DNA from: Acidobacteriota bacterium
GTDB taxonomy: Bacteria > Acidobacteriota > UBA890 > WLXD01
NCBI GenBank assembly: GCA_029263295.1
Contig: JAJCXT010000043.1
Location: forward strand, 1 to 63,967
Direction: 5' to 3'
DNA length: 63,967 nucleotides
Shown in pieces: positions 1-8,332 of this stretch (within the stretch, counting starts at the first letter, position 1; the number at the start of each line of letters is the position of its first letter). Made by a program: the position numbers and the translations under genes. The notes below the pieces were generated by a model. The model saw only the letters and a program-made list of their open reading frames with translations. It did no database searches and was not told the DNA's origin.

Positions 1-741
1 GCGCAACGGGTGGGGCTCAATGCCGCCGGCGCCCGCTACGATCCGCAGCGTGGCGTGCTGGTCTCTCGGTCGATTCCCTCCGACAGTGCGGTGGCAGGCA
101 CGTTGGCGAGCAGGCCGGAGCACGTCACCCTGGCACTCAAACAGGAATACGCAAAGCAGCGACTCTTCCGCGCGTGGTTGGGGGACTCGGATGGTCACCT
201 CGGGAACATGATCATCGGAGACGATGGCCTGCTGTACCTGCTCGACTTCGACCAAGCCGTGTTGAGCGGCACGACGAGCCGGCAAATCCAGGAAACGGCC
301 GGTCAAAGCGAGAGGGATCTGCTGCAGGGCACCGTCTGGAGCTGGAGCTTCGTAAGACCCGAGCAGGACATGGTGATGTACAGGTGGATGGCGCGCCTCG
401 ACCAGACCATTAGCTACTCGGATGTGCGGGGAACCGTAGAAGCGATTCAGGACCTGGTGAGCAATCCCGCCGAGCTCCGCAGGATCCTGACCGACGCGGG
501 ATACGCCGACGTGGATGGAGCCGTGCGGAGCTTGACCGAACGCGCCGGCATGCTCGAAGAGGTGTTTCAACCTCTGTTCGACGGCGGCTTGCTGAGAATG
601 GGCGTCGCGTGGCTACCCTCCATCGGTGGCGGCTGGCTCGCCTTTCTTCCGCAGGAGTCCCCGCTGCAGCCGCTCGCGGGACCGGACTTCATCGCCCGTG
701 CTGCCCCTGCTCTACCCGACGCCCTGCCGAGGGCCGCATGA
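1..741 (+). CDS. Kinase-like protein, C-terminal part (5' end outside window)
   Basis: The reading frame is open from the first base, so the true start lies upstream; the GTG at 10 is only the first internal start codon. The segment GDSDGHLGN (about nt 180-206) followed by LLDFDQA (about nt 238-258) resembles the catalytic loop and metal-binding DFG-like motif of PI3/PI4-kinase, actin-fragmin-kinase or Fam20-like folds (pattern GDxxxxHxxN...DFD). That makes it a candidate phosphotransferase acting on protein or lipid. About 160 residues follow without a domain I recognise. The stop overlaps the start of the next gene (ATGA), so they are probably co-transcribed and translationally coupled. The kinase identity is inference from two short motifs, because the N-lobe is missing from the window. 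Confidence 0.55.
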   Translation, partial: AQRVGLNAAGARYDPQRGVLVSRSIPSDSAVAGTLASRPEHVTLALKQEYAKQRLFRAWLGDSDGHLGNMIIGDDGLLYLLDFDQAVLSGTTSRQIQETAGQSERDLLQGTVWSWSFVRPEQDMVMYRWMARLDQTISYSDVRGTVEAIQDLVSNPAELRRILTDAGYADVDGAVRSLTERAGMLEEVFQPLFDGGLLRMGVAWLPSIGGGWLAFLPQESPLQPLAGPDFIARAAPALPDALPRAA

Positions 742-3700
742 GACACGGAACGCAAACGGTGCTGGTGTTCGCACTCTGCGGGCTCCTCCTGAGCCCGTTC
801 GGCGCCGCGTTCGCCCAGGTCACGGACTCCTCGGGCGAGGTCGTGCCCGGATCCATCGACAACGAAGTGCACATCGACGTGCACAACAGTAGCCGCGAGC
901 CTCTCGTGGGGCTCACCGCCAGGGTCATCGAGGCACCTCCCTCGATCCTGAATCTCCGCATCGAACCGAGCCGGATCGACAGGATCGAGCACGACACCTC
1001 GGTCGAGTTCACCATTCTGTTCGACGTGGCCGCGGGCGCCGCCGAGAGTGAGCTGGATCCGATCAAGTTCGAGGTGGTCGCAGAGGAGGGTGAACTCGGG
1101 ACCACCCGCGCCAATCTGCGGCTGACGATCACGCCCGCACCCGATCTGTCGGTTTGCGCGATACGCAATGACGCTCCCGAGGATTTTCCGCCCGAGAACG
1201 CCATCGACTACTGCGACCCGGAACGCGAACCGATCGAGTACGACCGCGTGGCGGTGTTCTTCACGCCCCCGCGCGACCTGCGCGAGCCTGTCGAGGAGCA
1301 GGATCCGTTCCTGTGGCGCATCCTGGGCCCGAACGGCGACCAGCAACTGCTCGAAGGTCGCCCATACGGCCGTGTCCGTGCTTTCGCGCCGAGAGAGGAG
1401 GAGAGCACTCCGTTTGCCAAGGAGGGCTCTCCGGGGCGCTTCGCCGCCGTCCTCGACCTCTGGGATCCCGATGACAAGCCCGATCCGGCCGAGGCTGACC
1501 AAGGCCCGGGCACCTACACGGTCCAAACAATCGCTGCCCGCTACGACGTGACCGGCGTGTTCGGCCAGGGAGATGCCACGGTAGGGATCGCCATCGTTGA
1601 AGAAGGCGAGGACGGCGAGCGCGTGTACGCAGAGTGGGAGGACGTCAAGACGTTCGATATCGCGTCGTCGCGACTCCACTTCCAGGGCTTCGTGATGGAG
1701 AAGGTCAACGACGTCTGGTGGCCGGACCGTGAGGACGTGTGGGAGGGCAAGCTCACCATCGACGATCCCCGCGTCACCGGTTCGACGGTTCTCATCGGGG
1801 CGAAGGCCTGGTGGAGACCGGCCAAGATCAACGGGTATGGGCGCTTCCCGGAAGAGGACATTCTGCGGGCGACCAGCCGCCTGACCCTGGAGTTCCCCGA
1901 GCAGCTCAACCCGGGGCACGAGTTGATGGGCGAGATCGGGACGCGGCTGGAGGCGCTGGAGCGCGACAAGTTCTTCTTCACCGCGGCCATGCACCTGCTG
2001 GTGCCGACCGGCCAGACACCGCCCGATCGTCATCTCGTGGACAACGGTGGGCCGACTCCGTGGTCCCCGGGCGGACCTGAGTCGCCCGATAGCTGTATCG
2101 GCGAAAGCTTCGGCGGTAGTTGGCGAAACAGGTTCGGCATCGAGCACGAACAGACACCCGTTGGCGATGTGCCCGCCTTCGACGCCGGAGCAGCCTACTG
2201 GCTATGGCCGCGGGTGCCTCTGACGCCAGGGTTTTGCCTCACCAGAGAACCGTCCGCGATCGAGGCGCAGATCATGCTGGCTTCGGGCACTTCTGACGAT
2301 CTCGCCGGCGATCCGGAACGAACGCTGCTGGAGAATCTGAGCGATCCCGAGACGATGTGGATCATACCGGTGTTCGTGAACCTGACCGACAAGGCTCGGC
2401 CGAACGAACGCACGTTGGAGATGAAGACGTACGGCTACGCCATCTACAAGGCCGTGCCAGGCACCTACACGGGCCCGTCCCCGACCTCAAGCCCCGACGC
2501 CGGCGACGGCCCGGATGACAGCCCCGACGGTGCGGAGCCAGACCCAGACGATCCGTCCGGCGGCGATGATGCCGACGACGGCGACGATTCGGACACCGAC
2601 ACGGGCAGCGGTGATGACCCCACCACGGGCGACCCCGACGCGGATGATCCTCGCACCGGCGACCCCGTTGCCGGCGACCCGACGGGCGGCGACCCTGACA
2701 ACAGCGGCAACGACCGCGACGCGGCGTTCCCGCCGACAGGCGGCATCGTTCCGTCCGATCCCGACGTCACGGCCCTGATCCGCGAGTGGATCGGCGTCGC
2801 CAAACCGCCCGAGAACATCCTCCAGGGCGCCGACCTTCACTACAACCATCGTGGCCGCAAGGTCGGAACGGTTCCGGGCGGGATCATCGAGCAGCCCGAG
2901 GAGAGCACCCTTGCGTTCGATCCCACCTACCTGTGGGTCAACTTCCGCGCCAACGACTCCGTGGACCACTGCACCATGGAGCAGTTCGTCCAGGCCCGTG
3001 TGGCAGGGGAATCGATCGCTCAATGCGGCGGTCGCTACCGCGAAGTTACCAATGTCGTCGGACAGCCCGCGGCGGCGGCCCGCGATGCCCTCGAGGCGGC
3101 AGGACTCGAGGTCGACCTCCAGGTGGGCGATCCGCCGCCCTCGGCCGAGTTGGCGTTCACGGTAGCGCAACAGACTCCAAGCGGGGCCACGGCGGCCCTG
3201 CGCGGCACCCGCATCGAGATCGACGTCTACGGCGCCTACGTGACCGCCCTTGCAGCACCTGACGTGGTGGGACTGCAGGCCGCCGCCGCACGCATGCAGG
3301 TCGAACAGGCGGGCATGGTGGCCGAGATCGTGGTCGGCGACGAGGCCCCGTCTGCCGAGAGCGCCTACAGCGTCTACGCGCAGGAACCGGGCGCGGGGGT
3401 GGTCCTGGAGGCCGGAGCGACTGTGCAGCTGTCGATCTACGCTGACTACCGGCCGCGTCTACGCATCCCCTACCTCGGCGGCAGCACGGTGCAGGCAGCG
3501 CGGGAGCAACTCGTTGCTCTGGGGCTCTCAGCGGTCGAAGGCGAGCGGGTAGAGGCTCACTCGCCCGGGTCGGAAGGGCTCGTGGCCGACACGCAGCCGG
3601 GCGCGGGAACGGAGGTCGATGCGGGCGCCGAGGTGCGCCTGCTGATCTACGGCGCCTACACCCATCCGAGTTGCCAAAGCCTCCTGGACAACGGTCGGAG

Positions 3701-5144
3701 CGAATCAGAGGCCGGCAACCTCGACCGCGCCCGGCAGCTGTTTGTCGAAGCGAAAGATCTGGACTGCCCCACCGATTGGCTCGATTCCGCCATCGCCGAC
3801 CTCGACCGAAACATCGCACAGCTTGGCCGCTGCAACGAGCTGGTCACGAGCGGCAATGCTCAGGCTGGCAACAACGAATTGGAAGCGGCGTTGGCTTCGT
3901 ATCGCCAGGCACGTTCTGCGGGATGCACACCCCCCGGCCTTGACGAAGGTATCGCCAACATCGAGGGCAGAATCCGCGCGAGAGACGAGCAGAATCGCCG
4001 GTGCAATGAGCTGATCACGAGCGGCAACGCTCAGGCTGGCAACAACGAATTGGAAGCGGCGTTGGCTTCGTATCGCCAGGCACGTTCTGAGGGATGTACC
4101 CCTCCCGGCCTTGACGAAGGCATCGCCAACATCGAGGCGATCCTGGCTCGCACTCCGCCTGATCCGCAGCCTGATCCGCAGCCTGATCCGCCGCCGGGTC
4201 CGCCGCCGGGTCCGGGCGGTCCCTTCTGGATCGCCGCGGGACTGTACCTGCCGATGTCTCAGGAGAGCGCGGGCGAAGGCGATCCGCGTGCGGCAGTGGA
4301 AAGCCGGCTGGCGGACCTGTCGCAGTGGGTCCGAGCTGCACCGCTACTGCTGAGTGTTGATGGCGCTGCGCTGCGGTTCTACGCCCGCGACAGCTTCACG
4401 CGTGGCAGCGACTGGGCCATGCCTGTCGCGGTGCAGGCACGGCTCGCCGACGGCCAACCCGCAGCACTCAATGGCGCGCTGTTGTTGCGCATCGAAGGCA
4501 CCTTCGACAGTGTCGCGGCAGCGCGAGCGGCCATCCCCGCCCTCGAGATGGTGAATCCAGGCGATGTCCTACTCTTCCGCAATGGCGATGGACGAACTCG
4601 CCAGAATCTCGATCGCGACGGCACCTCCTCCACGCTCTCCGGCGGTCCGCTGGTCGCCGGATGGTCGCCGGAATCGCACCGCGCGGCAATGCAGTTCGTC
4701 ACCGACATGATGAACAACCTCGATTTCTGCTTTGTCGCCACCGCGGTGTACCAGAGCCACACAGGCGCACCACTCGACCAGTTGCGATACTTCCGTGACG
4801 AGGTCCTGCTGGGCTCCAGCACCGGGCGCCGACTCGCGATGCTGTACTACCGCAGCGGTCCGCGAGCCGCCCGCTGGATCGAACAGCATCCGGCCTTCCG
4901 ACCTCTGCTGCGCCCCGCGTTCGATTTGGTCTCCACAGTCATCGGTCGCGCCGCACGTAGTTCCTCCCTGCGCATCCTGCTCGACGCCGCTGTTCAGCGC
5001 ACGGGAGCGGCGCTCGGCAACCTGCCTCCGGATCCTGGCCCTAATGAGGCTCTACGCCGCTTCCGGCCTGGCATGTGGCGCACGCTGATGCCGTGGTTGC
5101 CGCCGCTACGCGACCAAGAACCGAATGAGGAGGCCACGCGATGA
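738..5144 (+). CDS. Giant secreted PASTA/TPR/CFI-box C-terminal protein
   Basis: 1468 aa. The start is set by the ATGA overlap with the upstream gene and by the signal peptide that follows (hydrophobic core VLVFALCGLLL, cleavage after AAFAQ); a longer in-frame start at 609 lies inside the upstream gene. Order of parts: about 570 residues of unassigned probably beta-rich sequence; an Asp/Gly/Pro-rich linker with GDP repeats (about 583-655); three PASTA-like domains (about 768-835, 838-905, 908-975), each with a PxVxG-like opening; TPR-like helices with a near-identical duplicated unit (about 975-1135); a Pro linker of PDPQ/PPG units; then a C-terminal region with CFVATAVY (about 1330) and a downstream LRYFRDEVLL...YYRSGP pattern typical of the CFI-box C-terminal domain. 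PASTA domains bind peptidoglycan stems or beta-lactams in PknB-type kinases, so a wall-binding or sensing role is inferred. It sits between a kinase-like gene and an ankyrin gene. Confidence 0.8.
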   Translation: MRHGTQTVLVFALCGLLLSPFGAAFAQVTDSSGEVVPGSIDNEVHIDVHNSSREPLVGLTARVIEAPPSILNLRIEPSRIDRIEHDTSVEFTILFDVAAGAAESELDPIKFEVVAEEGELGTTRANLRLTITPAPDLSVCAIRNDAPEDFPPENAIDYCDPEREPIEYDRVAVFFTPPRDLREPVEEQDPFLWRILGPNGDQQLLEGRPYGRVRAFAPREEESTPFAKEGSPGRFAAVLDLWDPDDKPDPAEADQGPGTYTVQTIAARYDVTGVFGQGDATVGIAIVEEGEDGERVYAEWEDVKTFDIASSRLHFQGFVMEKVNDVWWPDREDVWEGKLTIDDPRVTGSTVLIGAKAWWRPAKINGYGRFPEEDILRATSRLTLEFPEQLNPGHELMGEIGTRLEALERDKFFFTAAMHLLVPTGQTPPDRHLVDNGGPTPWSPGGPESPDSCIGESFGGSWRNRFGIEHEQTPVGDVPAFDAGAAYWLWPRVPLTPGFCLTREPSAIEAQIMLASGTSDDLAGDPERTLLENLSDPETMWIIPVFVNLTDKARPNERTLEMKTYGYAIYKAVPGTYTGPSPTSSPDAGDGPDDSPDGAEPDPDDPSGGDDADDGDDSDTDTGSGDDPTTGDPDADDPRTGDPVAGDPTGGDPDNSGNDRDAAFPPTGGIVPSDPDVTALIREWIGVAKPPENILQGADLHYNHRGRKVGTVPGGIIEQPEESTLAFDPTYLWVNFRANDSVDHCTMEQFVQARVAGESIAQCGGRYREVTNVVGQPAAAARDALEAAGLEVDLQVGDPPPSAELAFTVAQQTPSGATAALRGTRIEIDVYGAYVTALAAPDVVGLQAAAARMQVEQAGMVAEIVVGDEAPSAESAYSVYAQEPGAGVVLEAGATVQLSIYADYRPRLRIPYLGGSTVQAAREQLVALGLSAVEGERVEAHSPGSEGLVADTQPGAGTEVDAGAEVRLLIYGAYTHPSCQSLLDNGRSESEAGNLDRARQLFVEAKDLDCPTDWLDSAIADLDRNIAQLGRCNELVTSGNAQAGNNELEAALASYRQARSAGCTPPGLDEGIANIEGRIRARDEQNRRCNELITSGNAQAGNNELEAALASYRQARSEGCTPPGLDEGIANIEAILARTPPDPQPDPQPDPPPGPPPGPGGPFWIAAGLYLPMSQESAGEGDPRAAVESRLADLSQWVRAAPLLLSVDGAALRFYARDSFTRGSDWAMPVAVQARLADGQPAALNGALLLRIEGTFDSVAAARAAIPALEMVNPGDVLLFRNGDGRTRQNLDRDGTSSTLSGGPLVAGWSPESHRAAMQFVTDMMNNLDFCFVATAVYQSHTGAPLDQLRYFRDEVLLGSSTGRRLAMLYYRSGPRAARWIEQHPAFRPLLRPAFDLVSTVIGRAARSSSLRILLDAAVQRTGAALGNLPPDPGPNEALRRFRPGMWRTLMPWLPPLRDQEPNEEATR
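3831..4137 (+). repeat. Recent in-frame tandem duplication inside the PASTA/TPR gene
   Basis: Two copies start at 3831 and 4002 (171-bp period, 57 codons). About 60 consecutive bases are identical between copies, and the rest of the roughly 136-bp unit differs at only a few positions, some of them synonymous. Each copy encodes a TPR-like helix pair containing CNEL(V/I)TSGNAQAGNNEL and the ASYRQARS helix. The near identity points to a recent duplication or ongoing gene conversion. Confidence 0.85.
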
Positions 5145-6727
5145 GCATCCCCCGATTGCGGACCGGTATCTGCTGGCTTGTCCTCGCACTGGTGCCAGCC
5201 GTCGCAGCTCAGGAGTCCGCCGGGACACAAATCACCGGCTCGGTTCGGGCTGTCGACGGCACGACCATAACCATCGCCTTGCCCCCCGGGCTTCGGCCGC
5301 GCGTGGGCGATGCGGTGAAGCTGCATCAAGAGATTCCCGGCGTGGGGCAGACACCGGTGCGGGGCGAGTGGGAAGTGATCGACGTCGGACTGGATTCCGC
5401 CATCGCCGCGGCCGACGGCGACGCCGCCAAACCACAGCCCGGCCAGCAAGCAACGATCGACAGCCGTTCCCCGCGTTCTCCCGAGCAATTGCGCGCCGAT
5501 CTGGCACTGCTGGTTGGAGCCGATGAAGGCAATACGGCCAACGCCGAGACGGCGTTGAGCCAGGGAGCCGACATCAATGTCCGGGCCGAAGGCGGCTCCA
5601 CGCCGCTAATGCGCGCAGCCACCCAAGGTCACACCGACATGCTGCGCTTCCTGCTCGAGGCCGGCGCCAATCCGTCGCTCGAGGCTCGCGGCGGCCAGAC
5701 GGCTCTCGGCGTTGCGGCGGCGCAAGGCCACTCCGGTGCCATCAGTCTGCTGCTCGAAGCGGGCATTGCCATCGACATCCCCATCATGAGCACGCACGCC
5801 AGCGCAGATATGCGCGGGTCCACTCCATTGATGCTGGCCGCGCGCTTCGGCCACTCTGGCGCAGTGCGCAGACTGCTCCTGGGTGGAGCAGACCCTCGCA
5901 TCCAGAACGCGCAGGGGGACACCGCCCTGATGGTCGCCGCTCAGCGCGGACACACGGACGCGGCCGCAGCACTCCTGGAGGGTGGCGCCGACCCCAATGC
6001 CCGGCGGCCTGACGGTTTGACTCCGCTGATCGCCGCTGCCGGCGACGGCGACACCACGTTGATCCGCATGCTCATCGCGCATGGGGGGGAGTTGGACTAT
6101 GGGCTTCCGGATTCGGTTCCGGAGCCGTACGGAGGCATGACGCCACTATTGATCGCGGCGTTTTCCGGTCACGCCGATGCCGTTGCCGCGCTGCTCGCCG
6201 AAGGTGCCGATCCCGACGCGACGAACCTCGCCGGGAACGATGGGCTCACACTCGCTACGAACGCGGGTCACGACGCGGCCGCCGCGGTGCTGCGGGATCC
6301 GCAAGGAGCGATTGCCGCCAGCTCCGCTCAGCTGGACGCGCAGCTGCTGGAAGCAGCCGAACAAGCCAGCCCGGAAGACGTTCAGCGATTCCTTCTGGCC
6401 GGCGCCCGGGCCGACGCGCGCACCGAACAGGACGGCGCGACCCCCCTGATGCTAGCCGCTAGCGAAAACGCCACCGGCGTGATCGAGATGCTCCTCACGC
6501 ACGGCGCCGACGTGAACGCCACGGCCCGCGGTAGCGACGAAGGTGAGGGCGCCGGTTTCACGGCTCTCATGGTTGCCGCGATGTACGGACACCGCGCAAC
6601 CGTCGAAGCGCTGCTTGCCGCCGGGGCCCGCACATCGAGTGCGACGCCCGATGGGCACACTGCCGCATCCCTCGCACGCGATCAGGGGCACGAGGAAGTC
6701 GCCCGAATGATCGAATCGGGCGGTTAG
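5141..6727 (+). CDS. Secreted ankyrin-repeat protein
   Basis: 528 aa, starting in a 4-bp ATGA overlap with the PASTA/CFI-box gene. The N-terminus is a Sec signal peptide (core CWLVLALVPAV, cleavage near VAAQ). Residues about 25-110 form a small beta-rich segment (QITGSVRAVDGTTITIALP...). From about 125 to the end there are roughly ten ankyrin repeats with the TPLMxAAxxGHxxxVxxLLxxGAD signature. Ankyrin arrays are protein-interaction scaffolds, so this is probably a periplasmic or surface partner of the large upstream protein. No catalytic motif is visible. About 150 bp of apparently non-coding sequence follows. Confidence 0.85.
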   Translation: MSIPRLRTGICWLVLALVPAVAAQESAGTQITGSVRAVDGTTITIALPPGLRPRVGDAVKLHQEIPGVGQTPVRGEWEVIDVGLDSAIAAADGDAAKPQPGQQATIDSRSPRSPEQLRADLALLVGADEGNTANAETALSQGADINVRAEGGSTPLMRAATQGHTDMLRFLLEAGANPSLEARGGQTALGVAAAQGHSGAISLLLEAGIAIDIPIMSTHASADMRGSTPLMLAARFGHSGAVRRLLLGGADPRIQNAQGDTALMVAAQRGHTDAAAALLEGGADPNARRPDGLTPLIAAAGDGDTTLIRMLIAHGGELDYGLPDSVPEPYGGMTPLLIAAFSGHADAVAALLAEGADPDATNLAGNDGLTLATNAGHDAAAAVLRDPQGAIAASSAQLDAQLLEAAEQASPEDVQRFLLAGARADARTEQDGATPLMLAASENATGVIEMLLTHGADVNATARGSDEGEGAGFTALMVAAMYGHRATVEALLAAGARTSSATPDGHTAASLARDQGHEEVARMIESGG

Positions 6728-6835
6728 CGAGCGGTCGATCTCTCCGTCGATCATCCACCTCACCCGCGCACCACTTGGTCCGTGGCCGTCTGGATAAGGG
6801 AGGGAGAACTCGCTCCTGGAGGCGTCGCAGCAATG

Positions 6836-6868
6836 TGTATACTGATAACGAATCGTACATATAACCTC
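6836..6868 (+). promoter_or_regulatory. Candidate vapBC promoter/operator
   Basis: This AT-rich patch in otherwise GC-rich DNA lies 10-42 bp before the vapB start. It contains the self-complementary GTATAC (6837-6842), a TATACT -10-like hexamer and a partly symmetric GTACATA. VapB antitoxins commonly bind such AT-rich dyads to autoregulate. The symmetry is imperfect, so this is a weak call. Confidence 0.35.
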
Positions 6869-6877
6869 CAAGAGCCC

Positions 6878-7072
6878 ATGCGCACCAACATCGTGATCGA
6901 CGACGACCTCATGGACGACGTGCTCGCCACGACCGGGCTGCGGACCAAGCGCGAAGCGGTCGAGTCGGGCCTGCGGCTCTTGCTGCAACTTGCTCGTCAG
7001 AAGAAGCTGCGAGATCTCCGCGGCAAGCTCGAGTGGACCGGCGACCTCGAGCGCATGCGGACCGACGCGTGA
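6878..7072 (+). CDS. vapB: VapB-type antitoxin
   Basis: 64 aa starting MRTNIVIDDDLMDDV, the typical opening of the short VapB (DUF2191-type) ribbon-helix-helix antitoxins, followed by a helix with LRTKREAVESGLRLLL and a charged tail that would wrap the toxin. The longer frame from 6782 is rejected because its extra 32 codons run through the AT-rich promoter-like region. The stop overlaps the GTG start of the PIN-domain gene by 4 bp, the usual coupling in vapBC operons. It should neutralise the VapC nuclease and autoregulate the pair. Confidence 0.85.
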   Translation: MRTNIVIDDDLMDDVLATTGLRTKREAVESGLRLLLQLARQKKLRDLRGKLEWTGDLERMRTDA

Positions 7073-7458
7073 TCGTTGTCGACTCCTCCGTCTGGATCGA
7101 CTACTTCAACGGCCGCGAGTGCCCTGAGACCGACCGCCTGCACGACCTCCTCGGCCGCGACGTGGTGCTGACTGGCGATCTCATCCTCACAGAGGTGCTG
7201 CAGGGATTCCGCTCCGATGCGGACTTCCGCACGGCAAGCCAACTGCTCGGCCAACTCGCCTACTCCGACCTCGGCGGGCGCGAGGTGGCGCTCGCCGCTG
7301 CGAATCACTACCGCCGCTTGCGCCGGTCAGGGGTCACGGTGCGCAAGACGATCGACGTGGTGATCGCCACGTTCTGCGTCCTCGGCAATCACCGCCTGCT
7401 GTACACGGACCGCGACTTCGACCTGATGGTCGAGCACGTTGGGCTGCAGTCAGCCTGA
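7069..7458 (+). CDS. vapC: VapC-type PIN-domain ribonuclease toxin
   Basis: 129 aa. The GTG start at 7069 overlaps the vapB stop (GTGA) and puts the first acidic residue in the canonical place: IVVDSSVWIDYF. The other PIN acidic residues are visible: a Glu in LILTEVLQGF, an Asp in KTIDVVIATF and an Asp in YTDRDFDLM. Together these bind Mg2+/Mn2+ for single-strand RNA cleavage. Length and motif order match VapC. No mobile element is adjacent. A channel gene follows 33 bp later and is probably unrelated. Confidence 0.88.
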   Translation: MIVVDSSVWIDYFNGRECPETDRLHDLLGRDVVLTGDLILTEVLQGFRSDADFRTASQLLGQLAYSDLGGREVALAAANHYRRLRRSGVTVRKTIDVVIATFCVLGNHRLLYTDRDFDLMVEHVGLQSA

Positions 7459-7491
7459 AGCGTGCGGGCGACATCGGGTAGGCTTCGGTGC

Positions 7492-8313
7492 ATGACGGAC
7501 CGGGTACAGCAGCAGGGCTGGCGAGGGCACCTGCACGAGATCATCTTCGAGGCGGAGACGCCGGGCGGGAAGGCGTTCGACGTTGTGTTGCTGATCCTCA
7601 TCGTGATCAGCGTGGTGAGCGTCTCGCTCGAGAGCGTTGCGGACGTTCGCGCCGAGTGGGGCCCGCAGTTACGCCTGCTCGACTGGAGCGTGACGATCCT
7701 CTTCACGGCCGAATACCTGCTGCGTCTGAGTTGCGTCGGACGGCCGCTCGCCTACGCGCGCAGCTTCTTCGGCATCGTCGATCTTCTGGCGATCCTGCCG
7801 GCGTATCTGAGCCTGTTCATTGCCGGGTCACAGTCGCTGATGGTGATCCGCGCGTTGCGGCTCCTTCGTGTCTTCCGGGTACTCAAGCTGGCCCACTTTG
7901 TCGGCGAGCAGCGAGCCCTGCACGCGGCACTGCGAGCGAGTACGCGCAAGATCGTCGTCTTTCTCGGCGCCGTGCTGATGGTGACGATCATCGTCGGAGC
8001 GTTGATGTACCTGATCGAGGGGCCCGCGAACGGCTTCACCAGTATTCCGGAGTCGGTCTACTGGGCGATCGTCACGATGACGACCGTGGGCTACGGCGAC
8101 ATCGCGCCGCAGACGCTTCCCGGCAAGCTGCTGGCTTCCGCGGTGATGATCCTCGGCTACGGCATCATCGCCGTGCCCACGGGCATCGTCACCGTCGAGG
8201 TAGCGCATTCGCTGCGCACCTCCACCCGCACCGACGCCTGCCACAGCTGCGGCTCCGAGGGGCACGCGGACGATGCGCTCTACTGCAAGTACTGCAGCGC
8301 CAAGCTCGACTAG
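7492..8313 (+). CDS. Voltage-gated-like potassium channel with C-terminal zinc ribbon
   Basis: 273 aa from the ATG at 7492; the GTG at 7462 is less likely. Hydrophobic segments and an Arg-rich S4-like helix (ALRLLRVFRVLKLAHF) precede the pore loop with selectivity filter TTVGYGD (about residues 197-203), the hallmark of K+ channels of the six-helix Kv/KvAP type. The cytoplasmic tail carries two CxxC knuckles (C250/C253 and C265/C268), forming a small zinc-ribbon-like module. It would allow K+ flux across the inner membrane. The gene is convergent with the downstream permease, and both stop codons lie in one hairpin. Confidence 0.88.
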   Translation: MTDRVQQQGWRGHLHEIIFEAETPGGKAFDVVLLILIVISVVSVSLESVADVRAEWGPQLRLLDWSVTILFTAEYLLRLSCVGRPLAYARSFFGIVDLLAILPAYLSLFIAGSQSLMVIRALRLLRVFRVLKLAHFVGEQRALHAALRASTRKIVVFLGAVLMVTIIVGALMYLIEGPANGFTSIPESVYWAIVTMTTVGYGDIAPQTLPGKLLASAVMILGYGIIAVPTGIVTVEVAHSLRTSTRTDACHSCGSEGHADDALYCKYCSAKLD

Positions 8314-8332
8314 CGTCGCGCTCGGCTAGTCG
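8307..8332. terminator. Hairpin containing both stop codons of convergent genes
   Basis: Perfect 8-bp arms CGACTAGC (8307-8314) and GCTAGTCG (8325-8332) with a 10-nt loop. The TAG stop of the channel gene lies in the left arm, and the complementary TAG of the minus-strand permease lies in the right arm. No T-run follows, so termination strength is uncertain. The position between convergent genes suggests a shared bidirectional stop. Confidence 0.45.

Noticed and set aside
567-2147. 526-aa minus-strand ORF
   Set aside because: It is antisense to the PASTA/CFI-box gene, whose signal peptide and domains are clear; the antisense protein is Arg/Gly-rich and has no motif.
2590-2710. CRISPR-like short repeats
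   Set aside because: The repeated ggcgacccc units are irregular GDP codon repeats inside a coding linker, with no spacer structure.
4150-4215. 12-bp direct repeats as an origin or iteron
   Set aside because: They encode the Pro-rich PDPQ linker in frame and are not AT-rich.
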